A DNA stretch of 64,000 bases from Lepisosteus oculatus. Its lineage: Eukaryota > Chordata > Actinopteri > Semionotiformes > Lepisosteidae. This document shows positions 35,630-49,800 of this stretch, piece by piece. A model generated the notes under the pieces. It was not told the origin of the DNA. It saw only the letters and a program-made list of their open reading frames with translations, and ran no database searches. The translations under genes and the position numbers were made by a program. The DNA lies in assembly GCF_040954835.1 (NCBI RefSeq), contig NC_090696.1, positions 73,221,722 to 73,285,721 on the forward strand, written 5' to 3'. Position 1 is the stretch's first letter, and every line of letters begins with the position of its first letter.

Positions 35630-35845
35630 AGTAGGCACGGGGAACACAGGGGGCCAACGAACTGGACAGGACTCCAGTCCATTGCTGAGCCACTGCACAC
35701 ACATACGGGGAATGGCCAAAACGCACGCCAATCAATATTGTCCAAAATAGAGCAGTTCTATGGACTGTGGGAGGATACTGGAGCAGCCAGTGCAAACCCA
35801 TGTGGACACTCTCAGAACAAGCGACCTTCACACTGAAGGCTCCAT
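35630..35845 (+). mobile_element. Decayed dispersed fish repeat
   Basis: Words aactggacaggactccagtc, atggactgtgggaggatact and 'cccatgtggacac' occur in the order of a repeat very common in fishes (ctggacaggacgccagtcc ... ggactgtgggaggaaaccg ... acccacgcagaca). The family name is not certain to me. A fragment of the same kind lies near 9.12 kb. Confidence 0.5.
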
Positions 35846-36049
35846 CTTTAAGAAGGAACTGAGTACAGGACTCGAGAGCTGCAGGGCAGCAGCCTGAACC
35901 GTCCTGGCACTCTGTTACACGAATCTGAAACTCTTTGGTGAAAGTGACCAACGTTGGTTTTAATCACACGTGCATCAGGTAAAGGAGAAGAGGTGGGTGG
36001 TCTGTCGGCTAGGTTACTGCCAGCAAAGATCTGATGCACCAGGTTTTTA

Positions 36050-39000
36050 TGTCATCGTGACCATGACAAGGATTCAAATTTTCAAATAAAAATGGAATTC
36101 ACTGTCTAATTGTTTCAAACTTAATTCAGCCAATGGGAAAATGATGCAACGCAACAAGCACTGTCAGATCATTTTGCTTTACCTGATACAAAATTATGTT
36201 TTGTATAACTGAATCATAACAAAGTTTCACAGATGGATAGAAATCTTACCTAGACACCTAGATACCAGAGGACTCTGTCCAAGATGACATGGAGGCTTGT
36301 CCTGCTCTCTGTGCTTGCTTACATGACAACAGGTCCTCTGCATGGAAATGAAGTTGGCCAAGGTGACGTGCTGTTTTAACGTACAGGTAACACAAACAGT
36401 TATTGTAAGTTAGCGCATCTGGACACCAGATATTTAGGACCTGGCTCCAAAGAACAACATTTTACTAAAGCTGTAACAATATAATGTGATTCTATACAGA
36501 GTGATAAGAAAGGAGGTTCAGTATATCAATGCTGTTCAAGTAATTGGGGTTCATGGTGTTCTGTTTTTCTAGTATGTTAAAGAAAAAAAAAGCAAATGCT
36601 ATTTTATCCATTTGCAATGGTTTCCAATTCGATTTTGAAATCCAGTTTATAACTGATGCTCTATTATCTTGTTATCTGTTAATGTCATTAGTGTCTTTTG
36701 TACATGATTCACAGTAGCTCATTTCTTATTAAAGCAATACTGATTTAGCCGATTTACATTGAGTAATATATTAATGACTAGACTCTATGTACACTATGTC
36801 TGTATGTGATGCTCTTTGTGTTTGAGAGTGGACAGAGGTTTTGGAAACATGTCTTTTCTTGCTTGTCCAATTTTCAAAATCGAGGAGCTCCCTTTTTGGA
36901 GCTTGGTGCTCTTGTTGGATAATAACTCTCATCCGTCTCTCTCTCTCACTGCAGCAGAAACAGATCTGGTTGTCCGGTCAGACTACAACTAATTGGTGTG
37001 AAGCAGAAGTTCGGGAAGAGGTCAGGTTGTAATTACACATTTCAGCTCTCTTGCGTATAAAGACTTGCCTGCTGTCCGCAGCTCTACGCCCATCTTTCCT
37101 AACACCCCTCCCTTCACCCCATCTTCACCCGTGCAGCAGCCTGCCCTTGGTTACCTCATGGCCAGGGCTGCCATTTCCTCAGTCAGGCGAGTTAGTGCTT
37201 AACTACCCCTTTATATTTGTCGGCTCGTTTCGTTCTGGTTAGACGTTTAGGCAATTAGAAGATGTTGGCGTTCTGTTGAAAGCTTCTGCCTTCCCTCTCC
37301 AGGCGTCGCTGGATCCTGGCCTGTCTCGATATTATTTATTTGGAGCTCTCTACCGCTCGGATCCATGGTGCCAGTGGGGGAGCGGTGATTGCTTGGAGTA
37401 CTGCTGTGTGTGCGGTCAATGCCTTGTTGCATGTACTGTAGCTCTCTGTCTGCATTTTAGGCGTCTCTGGATGCAATGCTACCAACCCTATTAGCGCTAG
37501 CAGATGCACATTACTGAATAATAACTCCTTGATAAGGAGGAACAATTGGAGTCATCCTGAGATTTGAGATAAAGATTAATTGCAGTAGCCTAATATAATT
37601 AAACAAACTTTTCGGAGTCAAGTTAGCTAGTTGCAGGTGTGATTAGCAGATTCAGATGGCTTGATCAACATATACGGTAGATGCTCCTAGCTGAACAGCG
37701 TGTGAGTTGCTTGTTCGTGTTTAACAATGGTAATGGTTTTAGCAGAGCTTTAACTATAGCCACCCATGGTCAATAACAGATGAATCATTATCATCTTATT
37801 ATAATAAGAAAGATTTGTTTTATGCAGTACCTAAAACCCATATTTAAAAGAAGTTTTAAAAGCCTCTTAAAACTCTTAATATACTGTATATTGTGCTCTG
37901 TGTATGCAAACACCAATGCTTGTTTAAAGAACTGGAATTGAAATATTTTTGTCTGCTTTTTCACACTTTTTGTAAATAGGTGCTATATATAAAACCATCC
38001 AGTCAATTGGTATTACCCTGCTTTCAGTGAGTGCTGGAAGAGTTTTATTACCAGTCTATGAGTAACATCTCGTGTTTCATTAAGTTGTTCAGTTTTGCTT
38101 GGTGCATGCAGAAACACAGATATTAAACTGGTCCTTTTCTCTTCAAATTGTCTCAATTCTCAAACTAAAGTTTTGGCTCTTATTTTAGGACAAGTGCTTT
38201 GCGATCAGTAGCTACTTCAGAATCTTATAGACACCTCTATCAGAGTGTTAATTTTGCTCTATTTGTTTATTGCTTGCAGTTCAAGCTGTAGTTTTCTTTT
38301 TCAATGGTAAAAAGAATAATTGAATAAAAGATTAAAACATGCACCAGGTTTTTAAGACATTGATTTAGAACAATGTTAATCTTTCGCTCATAAAGTTTCA
38401 TTTTAGCTTGAGATAACACATGTCTAACACATTTTAAAAAGACTTTTAAAGGATTTGCTGCTGCGTATAAAGCTGTAAATCATAAATTATTAATTTAGAA
38501 AAGTACAAAAGTTCAGTGAGAGCACAAAGCAACGTTTGTCGTAAGAAAGATATTAAATAGATTTCAAGTGAAATCATACAAATTCTTTTCATTCCATGCA
38601 TTTAGAAACGTTTGGAATAAACTTATCTGCACGCTTCTGATGAAGTTTGTTTTAAAAGCAAACAAGAAACACTAATACAATTTGGCAACTGATGCTTGTA
38701 CTATGTTTCACAAACCTTGAGGTGCCCTGCTTTTGAACTCTATTCTTAAATATGATTGTTCAGTTGCAGACAGGATCGTCTGAAAGGCAGTGTAGTTTGT
38801 CTAAATACATTAAATACAAATGTGGCTGAATACATAAGAAATCAAAGTTTTTTAGTTTTAGAATTTTTTGTAGTTTTTGTGGGCATTCGTCTTAGTGCAT
38901 TCTAGTTTTGATTAAAAATATTCACTTTAAAAATTTGTACACGTCATTTGTATTTCTACAAAATGGGACATCACTAGAAGGGAATGAATACTTCGGCAAA

Positions 39001-39565
39001 GCACTGTAAAATAATACAATAGAACAAATGAAAAGCAATTTCAACATAGTTCAGATAAATAAGACGGAGTGTTCCGAAACTGTTTTCAGTCGAGCTCTTC
39101 TAGTAGGAGACTATGTTTGGGGCTACCAGTTAAAAACTGCTGCCCCTTTTGCCCCTGAGTTCATATTGTACAACACTTGTACAATGGTGCATTTTATATT
39201 GTATTGAAAGTGAATGAGCAGAGTGCACTGTGGAACTCAATGGCTCAGAGTGTCTCTCTTTTGGCACTGTCTGATGATTATATGCAAGATAGATTAGAAA
39301 GCACATGGATTCCTGTCTTTGTTGTTTATTATTCCAATGTCTTCAGCAAAGCTCAAGTAAGAGTTTAGCTTCTGTTTCTCTACTACTTGCCTTATAGCTG
39401 GGATCCAGTTACAAGGGGACTGCGGCTAACAGTGAAAGCATGAAACACAAGCCAGCATGCAAGCCGGGGAACATGGGGGATGAGGGCAGGGACACAGGTG
39501 CCCCTGCTGTGCCACAGCCTCTTTGCTCCTGTGGGGTTCCATCTGTGGTAACTAGCTGCAGAAGA
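36050..39565. other. Gene desert, sixth part
   Basis: No gene recognised. 36880-37450 is less AT-rich, with CT-rich stretches, and could be a conserved non-coding block. 39400-39570 is GC-richer sequence into which the LTR inserted. Confidence 0.4.
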
Positions 39566-39567
39566 AG

Positions 39568-40057
39568 GTAGCTGTAACGAACAGTTCTTTCCGGACCCCA
39601 TGCGGACGACACAGTCCGACGGAGTGGGGAAACACTGGGGAAACGTCATGCAGGAATACGGGGCTGAAGACAGGGGGGCGTGTCCAAGGTGCGCCGGTGC
39701 ACGGGGAGGTGTGGCCGAGGCGAAAAATCCCAAAGAGTAATCCATATAGTATCCAAAACACAAAGGTAAGTCCAAAACCAGGAGATCCATCAGAACTCGG
39801 AATTAAAACACCACGAAGGCCGGGTCGGAACCGGCGGACGGGGAACAGGAACGGGAACGGAGGTTAAAACCTTAACGGGACCAGGCGCTTCCTGGTCCCG
39901 GACTCGCACGATACGGAAATCAGAGCAGAGCCCGGAAGAGCGTCAGCGCCTGGCTTTTAAGGTGGGCAGGGAATAGGGCGCAGGTGCATGGAATAAAGTC
40001 TTGAGTGATAGGGCTGGAGCACCCTTAAGGAGAGGAAACTAATATCGTGACAGTAGC
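39568..40057. mobile_element. Solo LTR (Ty3/gypsy-like) with 5-bp target duplication
   Basis: A 480-bp GC-rich unit at 39573-40052 begins TGTAACG and ends CGTGACA. It is flanked on both sides by GTAGC (39568-39572 and 40053-40057), a perfect 5-bp target duplication. TG...CA ends, size and duplication length fit an LTR left after recombination between the two LTRs of a gypsy-type element. No primer site, gag or pol is present. Orientation is unsettled: AATAAA at 39992-39997 suggests plus, a TTAAAA-type box near 39952-39962 suggests minus. The intact duplication implies a fairly recent insertion. Confidence 0.8.
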
Positions 40058-40059
40058 AT

Positions 40060-41900
40060 CTCCTGAGCGAGGGAAAGCAGGAGGGAGTGATCCAAGAGTG
40101 ATTTTTCCTTTCCTGCTGGGAGCACCCTGGAGGCTGATTTCAATATTGCTAAAGAACAAATTCTCCACGTGGTCCATACTGTCAAGACCAGAAGCTCTGA
40201 CGGGTCTCGGAGTAGGAGAGTGTATGGCACACTGCTTGGAAACTTAGAGGAAGGATTGAAGAATAAATCTAGAGCATTTGTGTGGTAGGCCGACTGTGCC
40301 AGGCTGGTGGAAGATATTCAGCAAATGATACAATAGGTTTATGAGACAGCCTTTCCCCAAGAGCAAGAGGTGGAGGCCTGACCAAACTTTAACAAAGCTG
40401 TTGGACATGAGAAACCAATTAGGACTGGCATAAACTAGTGCACTTGTAGACTGAGAGTGGGAAGATGTAGGCAAAGAAGATGTAGATGACTATACTGTGT
40501 GACATATAAGAGGATGGTCCTCTCTTTGTGAGACACCTATTCCAAGCCACATTAGATAAGAATGACCTGAGACCCATGACCCAATTGCATAACGCCAAGG
40601 CATCTGAAGACCTAGCGTTCAGTGGAAGAGCTCAAGGCACGAGGTCACAGTGTTAGGGTCTTATTGAAGCGGGCCTCTGTGACAGCCCATGAAGGTGCAC
40701 ATGACAACCTTTTGTTGTCATTTCAAAATAGAATGGAATGGGTCTCTGGAGACAGACAGTGGTTCAGTGCATGGATTTGTGACAGCTCTTATCTTTTTCC
40801 TAATCTGTGCCTTACTGTTCATTATGTCTGGCTTGGTAGAATGGGAAGCACTGTCTGAAAGGTTCAGGGTTCAAACAATGCACTTCTTGTAGCACTGCAA
40901 TCAGTTCTTCTTGGTTCACGCAGTATTTTTGAGAACTATGCTTCAGTGAGCTCCTCAGCAGACAATGGAGATGACAGAATTGCTCTGACCTCCTCCCCTG
41001 CACAACCCCATGCTGCTGTGGAGGATAGGGTATATTGTAATCAGTGGAAAGGCAGTGAGATTGTTTTGATGGGAGCAGGTGAAAGAGGGAACCAAAGGCC
41101 TACACATTCCAAGAGGATGCTGAGGGGGCTTAATGTAACCATCGATTCTGTCCATTGAACAGTAACAGCATCCAGACTTGGGTCCAGTGTTACTGAGAAT
41201 GACAAATGAGAGGAACAAGACCATGTTCAGGTAATAAGAGGTCTGATGGAACACACCACTACTCGGTTGCCATCTTTGGGCTCTTTCCCATCTATCTGAC
41301 AGAGACATGTCTCCTCATTATGTTTTCTTTGTTTGCAAAGCAGCCAGAGGCTCTTGCTGAACAGCGCTGAAGGTCTCGTTTTGCTGGTCGAGGACCTCTC
41401 AGGAGCTGAATTCAGATTCAGCTGTAAATGTGAACCATGAATCTTTGCGTACCTTTGTTGCTGGCTGAAAATAAAAAAAAAGACTCACACTGCATCCCCA
41501 GAATGCTGGAGAGGTATAACCACATCCTCTGCACTCAACTCATCTCTGCCACACTATTCCTCATCGGTGTGACTGCTTAATTAAATACTATACCTCTAAT
41601 CGTGCAGATCTGTCAGTCAGTGGAGAAAGAATCCACATGCTGCACCTCCCACACGTCAGACACTCAGTCAAAGGGAAAATAGATTGGTGTTAAAAACACT
41701 ATTTTTAAGGATTTACCCAATCCTTACAGTCAGATTCTGGACTCCGCATGAATGTAATGCTAAGTAATGCAATTACAGCAATTAATGACAAAAACAGGGA
41801 GAAGGGTTTAGTAATGTGGGCTGCAGGCAGCCCACTCTAATTTAAACAGGAGGCTACATAATCCCAGTGCCTTCCCTTAAGTTTATTTAATGCATTTAGA
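40060..41900. other. Gene-free sequence after the LTR
   Basis: 40.06-41.35 kb is less AT-rich than its surroundings and may be an old decayed repeat; no frame longer than about 120 codons and no recognised protein. 41.4-41.9 kb shows nothing particular. Confidence 0.35.
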
Positions 41901-44900
41901 CCATATTTTCTTGTGGTTTTAATATTAGCATACCACAGGCTTACTTGGCTTTTCCATTATTCCCCATGGATTATGTCATACTTTATCATACCTCCCTATA
42001 TTTTACCAGATTTGTATTATGATTTAGCTATGGTAACAATTAAGTGTTCTTTTTACACCATGGTGAACATTGTAAGGACACACAAACAGTTACACAGACA
42101 GAGCACATAGACTGGAAGAGATAAATGATTATACAGAAGAGCAATGAACTTGAATCCCCAAAGCTGAAACTCCAATCATTCTTGGCATCAACATTTAGGT
42201 ACGCCAAAGTCCTATTTAGGATGTGTAATTCCATAGCAATTTATGTACAGTACTTAACCAGTCCCCTCTAACAAGAATGCAGAAGTGAATTATTTATAAC
42301 ATTTTTGGCAAATGTTTTCTAAAAGAAAAAAAACTTTTTAATGGACAGTTTCAAAATTCTGAATAACAACAGTTGCACTCATATTTAGAATAAAGGTGAA
42401 TACATTAATAAACATTTCTAGGAAGACTGTGTGCTTTAGCCTGGTGCATCAAGTGCAAATGATGTTACTGCTTCAAATTCGGAACATTGAAAAAGTGATA
42501 TTTACTCGGTATTCACTTGAATTCAATTTGTCCTTAATAAAAGAGTTTCCTTGTCTCATTTTTCATCATTTGTAGTGCTTTAAATGAGAGAATGTCTGGT
42601 AGGGAAAATGTTCTCTCCCGTGTGTACACTGAAAAATCCATCAAAAACCTTATCCAGGGAAATTATACTTTTCAATCACGAATTCATGTTTGCATAGCCA
42701 CTGTCCATAGAATAGACAGTTTAAATAGTTTAATTGATCAAAAGGCCCTATTAAAGTATATGTGAATTTTAATATTTGTAGCGTCGGACGAAATTTTAAA
42801 TCCATCCTTTTTGAATTTACAGCGTAAGGGCAACATTGTCATAAAGAACCTATGAATGTATAAATTATGTTAAAAGTCTATATTAGCTAATCGTAGAATT
42901 AGCAGAACGTGCACCGCTACGCACAACTAGCCTAATTATGAGGGGAGTGTACTACAAATTGGAAAAGATCACAAGCCCATCCAACGGTCTCGAGCGAGGA
43001 TCTTCGAGTCTATACTCATTTACAGTTGTCTCGGCTTCTGTTTTAAGTAACTAACGCCTGTTTAAACAGCCCTATCTCTTATGTTCAAAGGAGATTCGTG
43101 ATCCTCATGTGTTACCAAGTGTTGTCAATGCGAGATTTAGCTTGAGTCAGTGGAATACGATAGCCTGTAAAACCACGAATAGCGCAAGAAACTAAGTATA
43201 CGGTACATGCGGCTCCGTTATTGAAGTCCGCTAATCTGATGGGAAAGCGTATTGACGTATATATATCGGCAACAAATTCAATTTTCAATTAGGTTGATAG
43301 TAGTATATTGAGCAATTGTGAAATGTAAAACAGTAATTTATATTCTACCTGTGTACGTCAAACCTGCTATTATGCGTATATATTCCCTTGATACTTATAT
43401 ACTTAGAAAACGGATCTAAGCAGCACTGAAAGATTTGCATTGATATTAGAACGCGTAAGAAATGAAGAAACATCAAGATATTAAAATAGGCAACTAATTA
43501 TTTCTTTCGTTTTCGTATTTAACAGGAAACAGTTCTATATGCCACATATAACACACAGACGTGTGCCTAAGAGTGCTTACGTGCAAGCAGTACAATCGTA
43601 TTTAATATGCAGTTGCCTCATAGCGTCTAAAACTGTTAGTTTTTGATGCAATTATATCACGCCAAAATGTCAGAGAAATATACAGAGCAGGATGTTACAG
43701 TAATAAAAGTTTTATACCCAAGGAGTAAAGAGCGCCATTTGCGAATCCAGTGTAGTCTGTAGAACCTCTGTAGTGGAACAATAAAGTCAATTTCTAACAC
43801 ACTACTGCTAAATATCATTCAGATAACATAATCAAATATCTGCAGACAAACAGAATTGCCATTGATGCCCTATTCTGCCTGTAAGAATGATTACAAATAA
43901 AGGGAAAAATGATATTCGATGGTCCATACACCTTGTTATATACGTGTAACTTCAAATAATTAGTCTCTGCTTCGAAAATCTTTCTTTCATTACTTTTGTT
44001 ACGTATGATTTACAATCTTGCCATTTGAATGTTCTTAATTTCTGTTATTTCTTACAGAAACATTTAATAAAACAAATATGAGATTCAAAGTCTATATGGT
44101 ACCATATCTGTAAAACTTGACTTTGAAACCGACATCGGTTATATATGCGATATATGTATGCTTTGTTCTCATGTGCAATTGCGGCGTTTTTATTAGCTGT
44201 CATTTTGATCCTGTTTTTCAGCAGCCTAGATCCAAACTTCGCAAAGCATGAAGCAGGACCGCTGTTATTCGTGCATGATAATAAGTCATACTGTACGTTT
44301 CTAAAGCAGGACTGAACTTCTCACAGTGACTGTACTGCCAAGTAGTCTATTTGCTCTTTGTTGTTAATTTATCAAGAACATTAGGGTGTCATCTAAGGCC
44401 CTAAGAAAGTATATTGAAAGTTAGAACAGCGGCATTAAAGTATCGTAACTCTTTACAATGTTTATTTAATTTGGCCTGGAACGAGGAAATTAGTTCATTT
44501 TAAGTTCCTAACCGTCCGAACAATATTGGAATTGTTGCTTGAAAACAATTATTATAAAAAAAAAGTTTCCCATTCACACTCTTGACAAGCCAGAAAAAAA
44601 AAACACTGCAAAATTTACATTCAGTTTTTCTGTTTAAACTTTAAACGTCTCAAAGGAAACAGAATTTCCTTTAACAGCAGAAAAACCGCAAAATGAGCTT
44701 CATCTTTATGGATTATATATAAAAACGCATAAAAAAAGAAGAAAGCAAATAGATCAATTAATCTATTAAATAAATCTATTTATTCCTCGTTCGCGACCTG
44801 TATAAACAATTTCTGCACATTTTGCCGTATACGGACGGCAGGAGATCGGAGACGTGAATCAACAGAGTTGCTACAGTATATAAAATGAACGAGCATTTCT

Positions 44901-46761
44901 TTAATTTTTAAATATAGTACTGGTGTTATTCAAGACTACAGGTACTTTTTATTTGAATATGCCGTATCCCGTAAACTGTACAAAACCAAGTGGATTTGTC
45001 CTGATAGAAAACAAAAAGCTGTCGGAAATGAAAATTGAAAAGTGAGAGTCTTGTTCGTTTCCCTCCTCATATATAGGCTACCTTACGGTGAACAAAAACT
45101 TTATAAATATAATGAAAACCTGTCTTCTGAGTGTGTTAGGAAAATGCATGCGGCGAGTGAAGTGGCGTCTTCTCTTCTGGGAAGAAACGTTTCTTATATT
45201 TCTTCATTCATTTAGAAGAGGGCTATTAAGCGCTGGTGGGAAACAGGATTATCCGTGAGAAAATGAACACATTTAAACGCGTTTAGCCACTAGCATGGAT
45301 GAAATTCAAGACTCAGAGCGCACGTTACTTTTAAATTATATATATATACAAAAGTTCCAGATGAAGGAAAAATGCAATATATTTTGAAATATATTTTTTA
45401 AAAGACTCATTTTCTTCTGTTTTGAAATGTCATGATATAAGATGTCGACATACTTAATCATAGCTAACCTCACCCTCTTCTTCATTGTACCTCCCCATGT
45501 GGTGCAAAAATTTCTGTCTTCACCAGCTTTTTCCCTCTACCTATTCTTTTTTCCTGGCCAAGGATCAGCCCAGATTTAATAATTAGCAGGGAAATTCTTA
45601 ACAGAAGGAAAAGCCATAAACCATTTTGAGATTGATATTTTGAAAATGATATAACTTAAGCCACTGCTTTATGCTGTACTTATGTCCAGTTATCTGCTAG
45701 GCCACTGCTCCCATTATCTTTACTACTAATACACTTAAAAACCGCAACACTGTCTCTAGGCGTCTCGTTTGTAAACCTTCTCTGGCAGGGCCTGGGACCC
45801 ACGGAGTGTCTTCGGTGAAACGCACAGACATTGCAATTGGCTACATTTTTTGGCTGGACAAAAACGGAGAGCTGGGGCTCTTTCCTTTTTTTACTTCTTA
45901 TTTTTCCACGCTGCCCCAATTGGAATGGCTGAAGTAAGTCTCTCTGCCTTTCGGTTCGTTCATCTCAGAGCAGTAATAGAAAATCTGATTAAAAAGGAGT
46001 CTCATTCGGGGGAATCAGTTTCAAACCCGCGTTTTGATCAATCTCAGCACTTCTGCTCTTTTAACATATTCTGTAATAGAACTAAGAAACTACTGGAGCT
46101 GTTGTGTGCTCGTTGACAAAAAACGGAGCCTGTTCATTCATTGTTTAATGACGGTTCAGCTTGGTAGTGCCGTACGCTCATTTACGCTGTGTTTATGTAC
46201 GAATGAATTAATTTATTAAATACTATTTAGGTCATTGATTGATAAATGTAATTATGCTCAAAGACAACGTAAATAAATCAGTTTTGTAATTCGCCCGGAT
46301 AGACTGCTTGAACCATTCAACGCTTTTGCTTGTTTCTAAAGTTCCACGCAAAGATACTATGACAATTTATTATGCTGAACGCTCATATGTTTTCTCTTTC
46401 TTTCCCCTAACTCAATGACAGAAAATGGCCAAGGTCATTCTCTGTCAATCCGAAGCATTTAGTAAAAACAACACAACTATTAGGTCTAATAGAAGTTACC
46501 ATGATGTCCCCCTTAAATGGTTTAAACGCCAGCCCTTCAGTCAATTAGGGTCATCAAAAGTTTCGTATTCTGTAACAGAAGACTTTTCATACAGACAGAT
46601 CAGACGAAGATGCTGTTCAGAGCCGCTTGTAAGAGTAAACTTAGAGATATGACATGCGAGTTCGCTCTGAACAACTGACGGCTTTTTGTTTGATTTTTCC
46701 AGCATAAGCCAGGATCTACGTGCAAAAATAAGAAGAAAAAGTAATAACAGTGTTGGGTCTT

Positions 46762-46817
46762 CGCTGTTTCGGTAGGGTATACCCAATAAGGACTACAACA
46801 CGGTAACCGAAACAGCG
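46762..46817. repeat. Inverted repeat enclosing a small palindrome
   Basis: CGCTGTTTCGGT (46762-46773) and its exact reverse complement (46806-46817) flank 32 bases that include the palindrome GGGTATACCC. Confidence 0.6.
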
Positions 46818-49800
46818 CCTGTAGTACGTCTTGTCCTTTGTTTGGCTCAAAACCATCCTTTATTATATTGCAAACGCGCTCTCATCCCTAGTTAAAGAAG
46901 CGAGCCGAAGACATTGAAATATACTGTACACTGACCTCTGCTACTAATTCAATAGGACATTTTCCTGTGCGTCTAGTTCGCCACATCCAACATCGCCCAT
47001 AAAAGGTGCTGCTTAGCAAAAGAGGGGTGTGGTAAGTGAATGGTGTATTTATATGTATTTCAGAGACTTCAGCGAAGTTTGAAAATATCCCATTTTCCAA
47101 ACCCCATCTTTTTATCCTCAGGATCATCGAAGTACAACAAAAGCCTACTGCGTTCCCTTTGCATTTAGCAATATGTTTTCAATGGGTGAACGTGATTTTA
47201 CAAATACATCATACGAGTTTTGGGAGGAATATTTTCAAGCAGATGTTAAATGTGTGGACTTATTCTCCTGGAGCTAAACATTTCGTGTTTACTTCGCTGC
47301 CGGGCTGCACAGCGGAGTGGGGGCTCAGTGGAGGCTATCAGAAATGGAGAGTGCACAGTCCCCGCTATGACACCTATGTACTTATCCACTTGGGAGGTCT
47401 CCAGGTCTCCCAGCGCTTGACCAAGCGCTCAACGGGACTGGCGCGGTAATAGATTCTTTTGGGGGTCTGGCCGGGAAAGAAAAAAACTCCGTTCTAATTC
47501 ACAGAGAGGCAAGCTCTCATTAACAAGGCCGTTCACCAACAACACCCTTTTCGGGTACCATAACTCAGATTTTAAACGCAAACATTATTAAGAGGTTGAT
47601 TGCGAGCCTCTTTTTCTCACTTCGGGAGTGTGGACGCGTCGATGTAGGCGAAGTTTACAGCACTGAAAGTGACGTAAAAGCCTGTTGAAAGTCACGTAGA
47701 AGTTTTCACCTAGGAGGTCCACATGTTGACTGCAATGGATGCCTATATCTACATCCCTTCCACTCAATTCCGAACTGTTCTTAAGTCATCTGGGAACAAA
47801 GCGCTGCGCTTCAGGCCTGTGGTGTAACCAGAGGTCTACACCCCGTAAATTGTCACGATCTAGCACAGGGACCGTGTGAGTTTCATACTGCAGCTCTGCG
47901 TTTTCTATACTTTTTTCCCCCCGTAAATGTTTATCCCACATTAGATTTGGTCGAAACTTCATATGTCGATAGATGTTTCCGTTTACAATCTCTTTTGACT
48001 TCCCATTTTCTCAAGCACGAAATAGGATGAATTTAGACAGCTTTTCTTTCTTTTAACTTAAGCCTCCCGTGGGCTGAAAAAACCTTTTAAATTCGGACTT
48101 CTTCTGTTTTAGTACTCCATTAGCTGAATACACAGTCATTTGGGCTAAAGTAACAAAGAGAAAGAAATAGAAACATATGACAAAAAGGGATAAAAAGCAA
48201 CAAAAAAAAAAAGAATGAGTCATCGCTTAAATTTCAAATTTACAGAACCGCGAATCCATGGAGCTAGGGTAAATTCCCAATGGGTTTCCCTGTGAAACCT
48301 TTCCTTATGTTTATCAATTAATAAGAACTGCAAACTTACAAAACTGCAGACATTTTACTGTGTTACTACAAGTGAACTTTATTTTTAATCACAGTCTGGA
48401 AAGCTATTTTTTCTCACGTATTGTTTGTTGTTGTTCAAACCCCCGAATTCAGCCAAGATTCACGGAAATATTCTGTTTGCGTGGACGTGTTCCAGCAATG
48501 ATAAATTAATCTTCGCAGGTTTTCCTGTCCACGGACGAGTGTCGGTTCGATACAGGACGAAGAAAAATGAAATTATTTTTTATAACACAAATAAAATAAT
48601 TGTAAGGCAGGCAATATTTTATTCAGATTGTTACACTTTTACACTACCATTAAGTTATTAAAAAAACGTATATACGCTTTAATTGATTTACCACTATGAC
48701 GAGTAAATTCCTCTTTGTGCATGTGTCTGAAAGCAGAAATAAATAATTCACCTACCAGTGCATCGCTGATTTAGTTTCTGTCGAAGAACAGTCGATTGCA
48801 CATATTAACTAGTCCTGGCGTGAGTTATTCGGTCTGATATTTTTAACCCGCAGCACAGCCAGCGCTGTAAGATGTACGTCGTTCTTTTTAGAAGCTGAAA
48901 CAATTTAAGTTTGTTGATATCAAGCGAAGCAACCTGTAGTACACGGAGAAGGATTTTGAAGACGGTTTGGAGAGAGAGTGAGTTTTTGGTGAGAAACTCA
49001 ATCTCACATACAGTAGCGGCTCCATCTGGGATCTGTCACAACTGACAGCACTATAGGGCACAGACCTGATCTTCCGCAACTACAACCCCCCAAAAAAACT
49101 TCTTACAAATACTGTCTGGTCTGCTCTTTCGTACCACATAACCGCAGTAAAGATAAAATAATCCTCCTCTAGTTTCCAACTTGTTCCTTGATTTTAGAAA
49201 AGGTGGTTGATTTCTGTTTACCGCGTATTACTGATACCAGTGTTCCCACACCCGGGACAGCTCAAAAAGAGAAAGTTCTGCCCCCGCTTTGCACTTGAGA
49301 TTTCTTGAAAAATTCTAAATGGAAATGTGCACTTCCCTTAAAACACGCCATGGAGCTGTAAGACGCATTATGTCGGAGGGTACTGCGAGCAGCGTAAAAA
49401 TTACAAATAATTTAAATAAGTGGTTTATTCCAACCTTAGACCAAATGAACCTGAAAAAGCGCATGCTTCTTTGTAATACAACACAGGTTTAAAGAAGTCA
49501 AGAAAACAAGACTAAGTACTGGTAATGGATAGAGAAAAACCTTTTGAAAATGTTTTTTCGAATGTTTTTGAATGAACACATACAAAAATAATTTTATAAA
49601 GAGCACAGAAATAATTTAAAAACATAGGCTATTGATACACTCATTGAATAAATCATTGACATAAGAATACGAACATATTAAAAGTATTACCCAGCCTGTG
49701 ACCCGAAAAGATAACATTTGAGTGATGAAGACTTGAATTTTAGCTGCTGCTCATGAAAAGTATGAGTTAAGAATAAATCCTTTGGAAAGCAATGGGTGAG

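Noticed and set aside
39392-39790. 132-codon minus-strand frame with Pro/Cys runs
   Set aside because: Much of it lies inside the solo LTR, and the frame crosses the LTR edge.
46790-46820. RE1/NRSF-like right half-site (aacagcgcc)
   Set aside because: The left half does not fit at any canonical spacing, so it is noted only as part of the inverted repeat.
47036-47449. 137-codon plus-strand frame
   Set aside because: No family resemblance, signal, repeat or splice evidence. The GC-richer base composition of this island makes long chance frames likelier.
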